From positions 5,489-69,488 of the forward strand of contig DDUM01000068.1 in NCBI GenBank assembly GCA_002344795.1: a DNA stretch of 64,000 nucleotides. Reading direction: 5' to 3'. The position numbers and the translations under genes were made by a program. The notes beneath the pieces are model-generated. The model was not told the origin of the DNA, searched no databases, and saw only the letters and a list, made by a program, of their open reading frames with translations. Positions 54,391-61,506 of this stretch are shown piece by piece. The stretch is from Flammeovirgaceae bacterium UBA2338 (GTDB lineage: Bacteria > Bacteroidota > Bacteroidia > Cytophagales > Cyclobacteriaceae). The first letter of the stretch is position 1; each line of letters opens with the position of its first letter.

Positions 54391-54777
54391 TCAATTGTTT
54401 TTCGCACCTTCATCAATCCATTTTCTGATTAGGCCAATATTTAGAGTCTTCATAGGCCCTGCTGGGGGCATGGTATTACCGTCCGCACTTACACCTTCCA
54501 GCATTTCTACCAGTTCACTCCCTTCGGCATTACCAGGTATGACGTCTCCCTCATCGATGAGTTCTTCTATTGATTCATAGGCAAAACCTTCACGAAAATC
54601 CGGATCCACCTCTGTAGGATTGTGGCATGTGGCACAATTCTCTGTCAGGATTGGTTGAATATCCAATTCAAAAGAAACGTTGTCTTTTACCGCGGGTTCT
54701 GGGAACTTATCGTTGTCGCAAGCAACTAAAACAAAGCAGGCGATTATTCCAGTAAAAATTTGGTTACTAATTTTCAT
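54391..54777 (-). CDS. c-type cytochrome-domain lipoprotein
   Basis: A 128-aa lipoprotein (lipobox LVACD) with one haem site, CATCHNPTE (C48, C51, H52), and a C-terminal MPPAGPMKTLNIGLIRKWIDEGA segment as in planctomycete-type cytochrome C domains. Likely outer-membrane or periplasmic end of the electron-transfer chain. First gene of the cluster; a weak motif copy lies about 91 bases upstream. Confidence 0.88.
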   Translation of the reverse strand: MKISNQIFTGIIACFVLVACDNDKFPEPAVKDNVSFELDIQPILTENCATCHNPTEVDPDFREGFAYESIEELIDEGDVIPGNAEGSELVEMLEGVSADGNTMPPAGPMKTLNIGLIRKWIDEGAKNN

Positions 54778-54867
54778 AACTATTCATGGTTTAGCGTTTT
54801 CATTTGATTAATCTCAAGTAAGCAATGCCAAAGGATAAAATTCGAGTTTTCATTTTTATAAATCGTT

Positions 54868-54900
54868 CTATAATTTTGACTTTCTGTTACACTTTAATGA
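54868..54900 (-). promoter_or_regulatory. weaker regulon motif copy H
   Basis: Read on the minus strand: CATTAAAGTGTAAC, 6 bases, AGTCAAAATTATAG. It keeps the TAAAGTrTAAC and CAAAATTAT parts. It would serve the cytochrome/NrfD cluster starting at 54777. Further A/T-rich sequence similar to the motif lies at 54833-54865. Confidence 0.4.
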
Positions 54901-54901
54901 T

Positions 54902-55690
54902 TTACTGCTGGCAAATCATGTATCCCTTTACACCTTTTGAAGTTTCCACTTCATATATTACTGAACTTCCATACTTGACCGGCTTATCTTCGAACCGATA
55001 AACTTCCTTTAAAGCAACATTCTTTAGGCTCACTGTTTTTGTGGCTTGATCATACCAAAGGCTTTTTCCCCTGATTTCAAAGTGATGAAAATATCCACGC
55101 GTCTTCAAGCTCGCAAGCGCATCGCTTATAGAGCCTGAGTTGGGTTTATTTACTGCTTGTTTCTTAAATTGAGTTGCTGTTATCCCGGTTATCTGCCTGA
55201 ACTGGGCCGACAAGTGCTGTAAACTTGAATAGTGCAATTGTTCTGCAATCTCTTTTAGCGTAAGTTCATTCTCACGGATAAATCTTTTTGCGCGTTCTAC
55301 TTTTTGCGCTATAACATAAAACTCAAGTGTAGTCTGCTCCGCATCTTTAAAGAACCTGCTGAGGTAATGATAGTTTCTCGCCAATCTCTTTTGCAAAAAA
55401 GCAGACAATGCCTTCTTTCTTCCTCCCTGTTCAAGGGTGTCAAGGTAATTGCTTACTTCATGTTTTATAGCTTCAAGCAATATCTCTTCATTCGTCCTAA
55501 GTATGGAAAGGCCAACTTTGCTTAATTTTAATTCCAGGCGCTCTTCAATATCATTTTTTGAGGAAAGGAATGAAACCTGACCAAGCTCAACTTCGCATTT
55601 GTATATCCTTAATTGTTTCAAAGCTTGTTCTACAAAATATATGCAACGGTCGCACACCATATTTTTGATATGTAATTGATAGGCTTTCAT
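54902..55690 (-). CDS. HMA-AraC transcriptional regulator with extra C-terminal domain
   Basis: A 262-aa regulator. Residues 1-70 resemble an HMA domain with NMVCDRC (about 11-17); a helical linker follows; about 115-190 is an AraC-type double HTH (VERAKRFIRENELTLKEIAEQLHYSSLQHLSAQFRQITG). The last 70 residues (SISDALASLKTRGYFHHFEI on) are a small alpha+beta domain found alone in other Bacteroidota proteins. Probably senses a soft metal or thiol redox state. Motif copy C lies 83 bases upstream, suggesting autoregulation. Confidence 0.8.
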   Translation of the reverse strand: MKAYQLHIKNMVCDRCIYFVEQALKQLRIYKCEVELGQVSFLSSKNDIEERLELKLSKVGLSILRTNEEILLEAIKHEVSNYLDTLEQGGRKKALSAFLQKRLARNYHYLSRFFKDAEQTTLEFYVIAQKVERAKRFIRENELTLKEIAEQLHYSSLQHLSAQFRQITGITATQFKKQAVNKPNSGSISDALASLKTRGYFHHFEIRGKSLWYDQATKTVSLKNVALKEVYRFEDKPVKYGSSVIYEVETSKGVKGYMICQQ

Positions 55691-55772
55691 AGCAATGCTT
55701 AATTAATGATTGCTTTCAAATAATTAATGTCTCTATCATCAAAAGTCATTACAATACTTACATAATGTATCA

Positions 55773-55803
55773 CGGAGTTATGGCTAAATGTTATACCTAA
55801 TTG
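55773..55803 (-). promoter_or_regulatory. regulon motif copy C
   Basis: Read on the minus strand: CAATTAGGTATAA, CATTT, AGCCATAACTCCG. 83 bases from the ATG of the HMA-AraC gene 54902-55690. GACTTTTG follows about 23-25 bases on. The core CAATTArrTATAA is kept; the CCAAAATTATT half is degraded. Confidence 0.55.
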
Positions 55804-55954
55804 GCAATTGTCATTTTATTATTGATTGAGATTATCAATACATAGCAGCTAATCGTTTAAGCAACTCAGGTTAGCCCAGTGTTGCTTATATAAGATTGAT
55901 TGGAGAGCAGAATCTCGGAAGCACGCAAACTAAATCAAATCCATTCTCGCTTTA

Positions 55955-55991
55955 GGATCAACAAGATATAAATCAAAGCCAAAATTATTCC
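55955..55991 (+). promoter_or_regulatory. regulon motif copy G
   Basis: Plus strand: GGAT, CAACAAGATATAA, ATCAA, AGCCAAAATTATTCC. TTAATTTG follows 22 bases later, a close match to TAnnTTTG. It points rightward at the dead phosphorylase fragment and the 56304 gene. The 55691-56303 gap holds this, copy C and the fragment; otherwise I see nothing. Confidence 0.65.
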
Positions 55992-56076
55992 ATTCCGTCT
56001 GTAACAGCTTACCTTAATTTGAATAGCAAATCAAAAAGTATGGAACATATAGAATACACCAAAGAGCTTTTAATAA

Positions 56077-56298
56077 AAGCTGAGCTTCGATAAAGCCTTG
56101 CTGGAAAAGGAATATACTACAGTGCTCAATTTGTTAATAGCTGGCGAGCCGGTCCATTATCCCGTTTGGGAGCGTCCATTATATAATTCCTAAAGTATCA
56201 AGAAACTCAACAAAACAATGACCATGAAAGACGTGCTTCCTTATTTTGATTCCGACCGGATGGCAAAGGAATATTATGAAAAACTTTATAACCATTAA
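56077..56298 (+). pseudogene. C-terminal remnant of an alpha-glucan phosphorylase (GT35)
   Basis: One plus-strand frame reads SFDKALLEKEYTTVLNLL, passes an in-frame stop at about 56191, and continues SIKKLNKT to VLPYFDSDRMAKEYYEKLY before a final stop. The end of glycogen/alpha-glucan phosphorylases has the same order (a helix with LLExE, a K-SI segment, then FxSxRMVKEYxEKxY). The upstream 90 percent of the gene is gone. GT35 genes are commonly part of similar AMP-phosphorylase/PPK2/Usp islands. Confidence 0.45.
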
Positions 56299-56303
56299 AT
56301 CCA

Positions 56304-56897
56304 ATGGCTATGAAAAATAAAAATCCAATGTTGGTTGCCCTGATTGCACTGACCCTTCAATTCGGAATTGCCTCTGCCCAGCAAGACTTAACGAAAGGTT
56401 CACTGATTGAGCTGCGGGGTCATGTAAATTGTCTTGTACCTGAACGTGGTGTGCTGCCCGATGTCGTGATTTTTAATCTCAATAAGAATTGGGGAACCCT
56501 GACGAATGCCGAAGGCAACTTTTCCATTCGGATGGCAGCATCTGACACCATTCTATTGTCAACGCCCCTTCACCAGGATTACAAGTATTATTTGAACGAT
56601 CTGAAAACAATGGAAGATCACACTATCGAAATCACCATGCAGCCTGATGCCATCTGGCTTGAGACCGTCAATGTTTTGGGTTATCTCAGGATTGAAAATT
56701 TTAAAAATGAAATCTTGAATTTGGACTCTGAGGTGGATAATCCTGAAGTAATAACCCCGATACTTGACAAATACACTAAACAACGTGAGACTGGGGATGG
56801 GTCATTCGAAATCAAAGGCCCCATCAACTACCTTGGATCAAAGTTCAGTAAGTATGCCAGGATCAAGCGGCAAATCAAAAAAGGTAATCGTGACTAA
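56304..56897 (+). CDS. secreted carboxypeptidase-regulatory-like domain protein
   Basis: A 197-aa exported protein: signal peptide about 1-25, then a CarboxypepD_reg-like beta-sandwich (IELRGHVNCLVPERGVLPDVVIFNLNK, NAEGNFSIRMAASDTILLS), the N-terminal plug-like domain usual in SusC/TonB-dependent proteins, here alone. The basic tail is KRQIKKGNRD. Overlaps the next gene. Confidence 0.7.
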   Translation: MAMKNKNPMLVALIALTLQFGIASAQQDLTKGSLIELRGHVNCLVPERGVLPDVVIFNLNKNWGTLTNAEGNFSIRMAASDTILLSTPLHQDYKYYLNDLKTMEDHTIEITMQPDAIWLETVNVLGYLRIENFKNEILNLDSEVDNPEVITPILDKYTKQRETGDGSFEIKGPINYLGSKFSKYARIKRQIKKGNRD

Positions 56898-57438
56898 TAA
56901 GAAAGCAACCTCAATTGACGAGTTAGTGGTTCAGTTTGAGTCCATCAAGGGTTATTTTATACGCGATAAAAAATTATGTTGCTTCGTCAAAAAAGAGCCT
57001 TTCAATGTATGTCTTCAGACTGTCACCGAAAAAGTAGGGGCCATTGGAAGTCCCGCACTGTGGCAAAATGGAGAACAACAGACAGTGGCGAAGCACATCC
57101 TGGCATTGCATATTGATGACAGGCTTAATAAAGGTGACCGGGGTTTGATAGGTGACCTGTCAAACATTAAAGTTAGCTTTTCTGATTATGATCTCCTTCA
57201 CTTCTTTTCGCGCTATTGCTGCGTGCACCAGCCCGAGCACTTTGCAATATACAGTAGTTCAACACTGAAAATTATTCAATCAAAATACTCAAACTTTGAA
57301 TTCACCGGAAAAGAATCTTATGAGGATTATTGGAAAGGAGTGAACCTGATATTGAATGATCTGGACATAACAATGCTCAATTACTTTTGTGCCGAAAAGT
57401 TCTTTTGGCTTTACGAATATCAACTATTAAATAGTTGA
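56854..57438 (+). CDS. uncharacterised soluble protein
   Basis: About 194 residues from an ATG at 56854 (GTG at 56890 is an alternative start with only 8 bases of overlap). No signal peptide. Contains KKLCCFVKKEPFNVCLQ, HHP-less mixed helices and FSRYCCVHQPEHFAIYSSS. No family recognised. The open frame begins inside the previous gene and is longer than chance would give, and the A/T-rich palindrome at its stop supports a real gene end. Confidence 0.55.
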   Translation: MPGSSGKSKKVIVTNKKATSIDELVVQFESIKGYFIRDKKLCCFVKKEPFNVCLQTVTEKVGAIGSPALWQNGEQQTVAKHILALHIDDRLNKGDRGLIGDLSNIKVSFSDYDLLHFFSRYCCVHQPEHFAIYSSSTLKIIQSKYSNFEFTGKESYEDYWKGVNLILNDLDITMLNYFCAEKFFWLYEYQLLNS

Positions 57439-57443
57439 TATTC
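57415..57443. terminator. perfect 14-bp inverted repeat over the stop codon
   Basis: GAATATCAACTATT (57415-57428) and AATAGTTGATATTC (57430-57443) are perfect complements, with the TGA stop of the 56854-57438 gene inside the right arm. Likely a terminator or mRNA-stabilising hairpin; no T run follows. Confidence 0.5.
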
Positions 57444-57469
57444 ACGTCACTATAAAATCTTGTAAAAAC

Positions 57470-57502
57470 CAACTATCTATAATTCATAACCAAAATTATT
57501 TC
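57470..57502 (+). promoter_or_regulatory. regulon motif copy F
   Basis: Plus strand: CAACTATCTATAA, TTCAT, AACCAAAATTATTTC. 70 bases before the ATG at 57572, the same placement as copies A, B and C. A -7 element is unclear here (TTAATTAG 22 bases on). Confidence 0.65.
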
Positions 57503-57571
57503 TATTTATGTATCACATTAAGCGTTAATTAGATTAAAGAAAGTAAAAACTAAATTCAAATTTTTTAAGTT

Positions 57572-57916
57572 ATGAAAACGCTAAAACTTACTGTCATTAT
57601 GTTGTTAACCAGTGCAGTCTGGTCCAATGCACAAGATGCTATGACTATGTTTGAAAAAATTAGAGATGAGCAAGTCCCTGTCAAAGTGCTAAAAACTATT
57701 GAATCCGATTTTGCCCAAATAAAAAAAGAGATCAAGAATGGAGAATGGTATGCTCACTTTCGACATACAATAGATACCCATGCGAATCAAGGGACTGCCG
57801 GAACATCAAAAGCGATACCACTACACTATAGTTATATTGGTAAAATGGATGGAAAGAAGGTTGAAATTAAATTTACCCCTGAAGGTAAATTGGCGACTAC
57901 CAAGGGAATAGATTAG
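57572..57916 (+). CDS. small secreted protein of unknown function
   Basis: A 114-aa exported protein: signal peptide about 1-20 (MKTLKLTVIM...), then a compact alpha/beta domain with VLKTIESDFAQIKKEI, EWYAHFRHTIDTH and IEIKFTPEG-like end. No family recognised. It has its own motif copy upstream and terminator downstream, so it is a single-gene unit of the regulon. Confidence 0.65.
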   Translation: MKTLKLTVIMLLTSAVWSNAQDAMTMFEKIRDEQVPVKVLKTIESDFAQIKKEIKNGEWYAHFRHTIDTHANQGTAGTSKAIPLHYSYIGKMDGKKVEIKFTPEGKLATTKGID

Positions 57917-57923
57917 AATAGCA

Positions 57924-57952
57924 GGGTGTTAATATATTTTATATTAACACCC
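57924..57952 (+). terminator. rho-independent terminator
   Basis: GGGTGTTAATAT (57924-57935) and ATATTAACACCC (57941-57952) with a 5-base loop, followed by TTT. It lies just after the 57572-57916 gene. Confidence 0.8.
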
Positions 57953-58051
57953 TTTAAATAGGGACAATACACATTACCTGATAAAAGTCATCTTATTATA
58001 AGACGGGGGTCATTTTGTAAAGCCCTTGTTCCTATTACTTTAGCTTTCACA

Positions 58052-58543
58052 ATGTGGATAATCAACACAATAAGAAAGCAAAAAAAATCAATTGCTATTG
58101 TATTTGCTACATCAATTCTGGCGGTGATCGCTTGTGATCTTTTTTGCAGTGTGGATCCTTACGGCAGTATGGAGATGATGAATCAATTAGCTGTAGCAAA
58201 TGATATGGACGATGTCATGAGTCATCATCAGCATGCTGAATCACCTAATCATCATGCAAGTCCACAGGATATTACCAGTCACTCGCATTCAACACCCACA
58301 ACTGAGCAGGATGACAACTGTTGTGAAGACATGACAAATCAGTTTTACAAGTCACTTTACAATGGAAATGACGTAAATATTATAAAAGCTCCTGTGCACA
58401 GCTTTATACTTCTTGCTGTTATCTATAATGACCATTTTTTCTCTTCATCACAATATTCAAATCCATTCGGGATTCCACTCAAGATTCCCCCGGATTCCAA
58501 TGGTAATTATTTGAGAATTCTGATAAGTTCATTTTTGATTTGA
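58052..58543 (+). CDS. His-rich exported protein with CC motif
   Basis: A 163-aa protein: N-terminal TM/signal segment (about 13-30), a His-rich stretch (SHHQHAESPNHHASPQDITSHSHS), then DDNCCEDMTNQFYKSL and a hydrophobic C-terminus. Resembles small Bacteroidota metal-locus proteins with a CC[E/K]D signature. Likely periplasmic metal binding. Precedes the second HMA-AraC gene. Confidence 0.6.
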   Translation: MWIINTIRKQKKSIAIVFATSILAVIACDLFCSVDPYGSMEMMNQLAVANDMDDVMSHHQHAESPNHHASPQDITSHSHSTPTTEQDDNCCEDMTNQFYKSLYNGNDVNIIKAPVHSFILLAVIYNDHFFSSSQYSNPFGIPLKIPPDSNGNYLRILISSFLI

Positions 58544-58652
58544 TATGTTTTCTGAGTGCACTCTTCGGATGCGCTGATTTTTAGAAATGACCATCACGGT
58601 ATGGATCAATCTAAGTCTTATTTAATCATACAATCAGAAAAGAAATATTATC

Positions 58653-59312
58653 ATGAAAACAACACTTGAACTTCATATAAAAAATATGGTATGCGAACGG
58701 TGCATTATCTACGTTCAGCAGGTATTACACCAATTAAATGCATCCCCTCACAAGGTTAAGTTAGGCCATGTGATTTTCTCATCTCCATGCGATGCCATTT
58801 TACCCGAACTAGAACAAAAGCTGAACGAAGGGGGACTTTATCTCGTCCATGATAAAACAGAAGTAACCGTTGAGGAGATAAAAGTGCAAGTTGTTAAATA
58901 CCTCGATGAAGTAGAAGCTGGAAATAATGTAAGCAAACTTTCTGCTTATCTGGCGAATAGTCTTGCTAAAAACTATTACGGTCTAACGAAACTTTTTTCC
59001 AGAAGTGAGAATCGAACCATTGAATCTTATACAATAGAGCAAAAAATTGAACGGGTAAAGCAGTTGCTTCGTGAAGGGGAACTATCATTAAGTGAGATTT
59101 CCTATCGCCTTGGATACTCCAATGTGCAACATGTATCCAGCCAATTTAAGAAAATGACAGGATATTCTGTTTCAGCATTTAAAGCTTTATGTTTATCTGA
59201 TGGATTAACAAGTAATTCACGCACACCACAGAGAAGTAGTAATAGGTCCGTTTATTGTGGATGTGCGGAGGGCGAGTGTGGTACTGTAGCACCGTTTTCT
59301 TATGTTGCCTAG
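58653..59312 (+). CDS. HMA-AraC transcriptional regulator with Cys-rich tail
   Basis: A 219-aa paralogue of the 54902-55690 regulator: N-terminal HMA-like region with NMVCERC (about 11-17), linker, then AraC HTH (VKQLLREGELSLSEISYRLGYSNVQHVSSQFKKMTG, about 130-170). It lacks the extra alpha+beta domain but ends with a Cys cluster, YCGCAEGECG, a second possible metal site. Its target may overlap that of the first regulator. Confidence 0.8.
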   Translation: MKTTLELHIKNMVCERCIIYVQQVLHQLNASPHKVKLGHVIFSSPCDAILPELEQKLNEGGLYLVHDKTEVTVEEIKVQVVKYLDEVEAGNNVSKLSAYLANSLAKNYYGLTKLFSRSENRTIESYTIEQKIERVKQLLREGELSLSEISYRLGYSNVQHVSSQFKKMTGYSVSAFKALCLSDGLTSNSRTPQRSSNRSVYCGCAEGECGTVAPFSYVA

Positions 59313-59342
59313 ACAGAATAGGTTACGTTGTTGAGTATAGAG

Positions 59343-59374
59343 TCATTTCAAGCATTAATTTTGATTTGAAATGA
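59343..59374. terminator. 9-bp hairpin downstream of the HMA-AraC gene
   Basis: TCATTTCAA (59343-59351) and TTGAAATGA (59366-59374) pair perfectly. No T run follows, so terminator function is only possible. The rest of 59313-59545 shows nothing recognisable. Confidence 0.35.
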
Positions 59375-59545
59375 GCAAGAAATGCATCCATTTTTGCGTT
59401 TGACCCGATAGTTCTTTCACTTTTATGGAGGCGAAGGCTAATGTTGAAGATTGATCTTGATCATGCTCCTTTCAAACTATACAAACTAACTGGAATGTGT
59501 TTTGATATTATAATTTATGGACTTGCTACATTCATAGCCATTCGG

Positions 59546-60127
59546 TTAATATTCTCTTCCCAGCACAGTTTCATAAAACTGAATTTTAATGAGGTGTTGA
59601 TCTCCTGAGATTACTTCAGCGCCATGTAAACCGAGACTTCGTGCGTCAACATCAAAATACAATGCAAGTTTGCATGCAACTTCTTTTCCCCCATCGATAT
59701 GCTTTAGCTGAACCATCCCTGTCACTTCTATTTTTTCAAACTTCCTGGATTCTAAAGTTCCTGTGAACTGCGAAATCTGAGGCGCATGGGTATCCGTCTC
59801 AATATGACCTAGACTAAGATTCCCTTTCAAAACATAAGGAGAAGCCGCCTGACTTAGGTGCCTATCCAACGAATCAATGCCAGTATGTAAATTTACAGGG
59901 TCGAGCCTAAGGCTAAAGATTGAAGTCTCATAATCAAGCCAAACCTCAACCTTTTGGCTATGGGCAGTAATCGAATACCCATTGTAGGTTGCTGTTACTG
60001 ACAACACGCCCTCCTTTGAGGTAAAAATGCTTTGCGAGCGAATTGTGCTTTGGGCGATTGATGACCCTGCAACTAATTGAAGTATTAGGATTAGCGAGGG
60101 TATAAATATTCTCGTTAACAACATCAA
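59546..60127 (-). CDS. YceI-like secreted protein
   Basis: A 193-aa exported protein (signal peptide about 1-25) with YceI-like strands: SIFTSKEGVLSVTATYNG, DSLDRHLSQAASPYVLKGNLSLGHIETD and the TGTLESRKFEKIEVTG block. More distant from the other two YceI proteins. Two motif-like copies (D and I) lie upstream. Confidence 0.65.
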   Translation of the reverse strand: MMLLTRIFIPSLILILQLVAGSSIAQSTIRSQSIFTSKEGVLSVTATYNGYSITAHSQKVEVWLDYETSIFSLRLDPVNLHTGIDSLDRHLSQAASPYVLKGNLSLGHIETDTHAPQISQFTGTLESRKFEKIEVTGMVQLKHIDGGKEVACKLALYFDVDARSLGLHGAEVISGDQHLIKIQFYETVLGREY

Positions 60128-60156
60128 TTACAATAACGCTAAATCCAATGGCTATT

Positions 60157-60191
60157 GGGAATAAAATTTTGGTTGATTGTTATACTTTAAC
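60157..60191 (-). promoter_or_regulatory. regulon motif copy D
   Basis: Read on the minus strand: GTTAAAGTATAA, CAATC, AACCAAAATTTTATTCCC. Only 30 bases from the YceI-like ATG, so any -7 element would almost reach the start codon. It has one extra A/T stretch compared with other copies. Confidence 0.55.
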
Positions 60192-60235
60192 GGGAGCATC
60201 AGAAAAAGTTAGGTTTCAAATTGACAGCCAAATAT

Positions 60236-60263
60236 TGATAATTGCTCTACCGTTACACTTTAG
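60236..60263 (-). promoter_or_regulatory. weak regulon motif copy I
   Basis: Read on the minus strand: CTAAAGTGTAACGG, then TAGAGCAATTATC. It shares TAAAGTGTAAC with copy H. A second, distal copy 109 bases from the YceI-like ATG. Confidence 0.3.
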
Positions 60264-60339
60264 TTAATAATAATTCAGAATTATTCCTATTTCTTGGGTC
60301 AATCTGATGCTTTTTGGTATCAGCCAAGTATTTATATGT

Positions 60340-60570
60340 ATGGAAAAGTTAATTAAATGCAGGGAGATGCTTAGAGAAGCTCTAAGCCCCCATTTGGAAA
60401 ATTTAAAAAGAAAGAAGTCTGAAATGTCAAGTGATGAATTTGATGATATCGCCAAAGAAACCTTGGATCGCATCCTACAGGATCCAAAAAAATATCTTAC
60501 GGGGATTGAGGAGGACACTCATGTTAAAATGACTATTGAAAGTATATTTAATGAGTTGGCAGAAAGCTGA
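60340..60570 (+). CDS. small charged helical protein
   Basis: A 76-aa frame starting MEKLIKCREML, highly charged and helical (KRKKSEMSSDEFDDIAKETLD), without signal or TM. The upstream open part has no start signal. Function unknown. Converges on the conjugation genes, separated by a shared terminator. Confidence 0.5.
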   Translation: MEKLIKCREMLREALSPHLENLKRKKSEMSSDEFDDIAKETLDRILQDPKKYLTGIEEDTHVKMTIESIFNELAES

Positions 60571-60597
60571 AGATGTGAAAGCGTAATTAAAATAAGA

Positions 60598-60624
60598 AAG
60601 ACCTGCTTTCTCTAGACAGGTCTT
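60598..60624. terminator. bidirectional terminator between convergent genes
   Basis: AAGACCTG (60598-60605) and CAGGTCTT (60617-60624) with an 11-base loop, flanked by A and T runs on both sides. It separates the 60340-60570 gene from the conjugation module. Confidence 0.65.
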
Positions 60625-60643
60625 AATTCTAAAACATAGTTAA

Positions 60644-61444
60644 TTAAACTCCAATCCCTTTTTTCCTTCCCGTTTTCTTCCCCTTCTTCGTCTCACTCTC
60701 ATCTTCTACTTCCTGCTTCTGGGTTTCCTTCTTCTCTTGGAATTTGTCCTGATCGGGCTTTTCTCTCTTCTCTATGCCCTGAAATTGCTTTTGCATCTGA
60801 GAGTCGTACAGATCGAGGGTTTTATACTGTGGATTCGCGGTCACAAACATTTTCTCATCCTTTCCCTCCTTTACAAAAGTAACTTGGGTCATGTTTCCTT
60901 TTTCAAGAGACTTTAGCATTCTTGTTTTTTGCTCTGCATCTACTTGTTCTCTGATTGGGTATTTGGCAACAGTCATTTCAAGGTCATAGCCGTAACCAGC
61001 ATGGTATTGCTTTACCTTATAGTTGTCATTCTTATCTTTCTCTTGAAAATCCAACTGTAGCCAGGCATTGTAAGGTTGACCTTCCTTGTTAGTTAGGTCC
61101 TTGTTCACAGCACGACCACTTATTAGGTTATAAGCCTCCTTTGCAGTGATCCCCGAGTTCTTGTTTATGTAGAAGGTTTGCGTCCTTTCCAATTCCGGAT
61201 TGTCGTTCTTTAAAGTAGCTTGATAGCGATTGAAGAAATACATATCGCTTTGATCGGACTTCTTGAAGTCCAATGTATAGTGAACTTTGTCATCCATCCC
61301 GTTCTTTGTGAACTCACCGACAAGACTAAGCTGGAATTCGCTCGGCTGCTCTTTGATCTTGTTCTCCAAATCTGCATTTAATTTATCACCGAAGCCCATG
61401 TATTTAAGGCCGTCTCTTAGAAATTCGAAATTCTTGACATTCAT
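60644..61444 (-). CDS. conjugative-element accessory protein (hypothetical)
   Basis: A 266-aa cytoplasmic protein starting MNVKNFEFLRDGLKYMGFGDKL (an upstream ATG at 61492 is less likely). Conserved blocks seen in many Bacteroidota conjugative elements: FKKSDQSDMYFFNRYQATLKN, TFYINKNSGITAKEAYNLISGRAVNKDLTNKEGQPYNAWLQLDF. The Lys/Glu-rich tail (about 225-266) may bind nucleic acid. Precise role unknown; it lies beside traN. Confidence 0.7.
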   Translation of the reverse strand: MNVKNFEFLRDGLKYMGFGDKLNADLENKIKEQPSEFQLSLVGEFTKNGMDDKVHYTLDFKKSDQSDMYFFNRYQATLKNDNPELERTQTFYINKNSGITAKEAYNLISGRAVNKDLTNKEGQPYNAWLQLDFQEKDKNDNYKVKQYHAGYGYDLEMTVAKYPIREQVDAEQKTRMLKSLEKGNMTQVTFVKEGKDEKMFVTANPQYKTLDLYDSQMQKQFQGIEKREKPDQDKFQEKKETQKQEVEDESETKKGKKTGRKKGIGV

Positions 61445-61506
61445 AAATGTGTTGTTTAATAGTTGATAATATTCTTTTTGATCAGCGTGCATCGATCTCG
61501 CAACTG

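Noticed and set aside
60264..60518. 84-codon minus-strand frame opposite the 60340-60570 gene
   Set aside because: It is hydrophobic/Ser-rich without a signal pattern; the plus-strand frame has a normal charged helical protein and a terminator after it.
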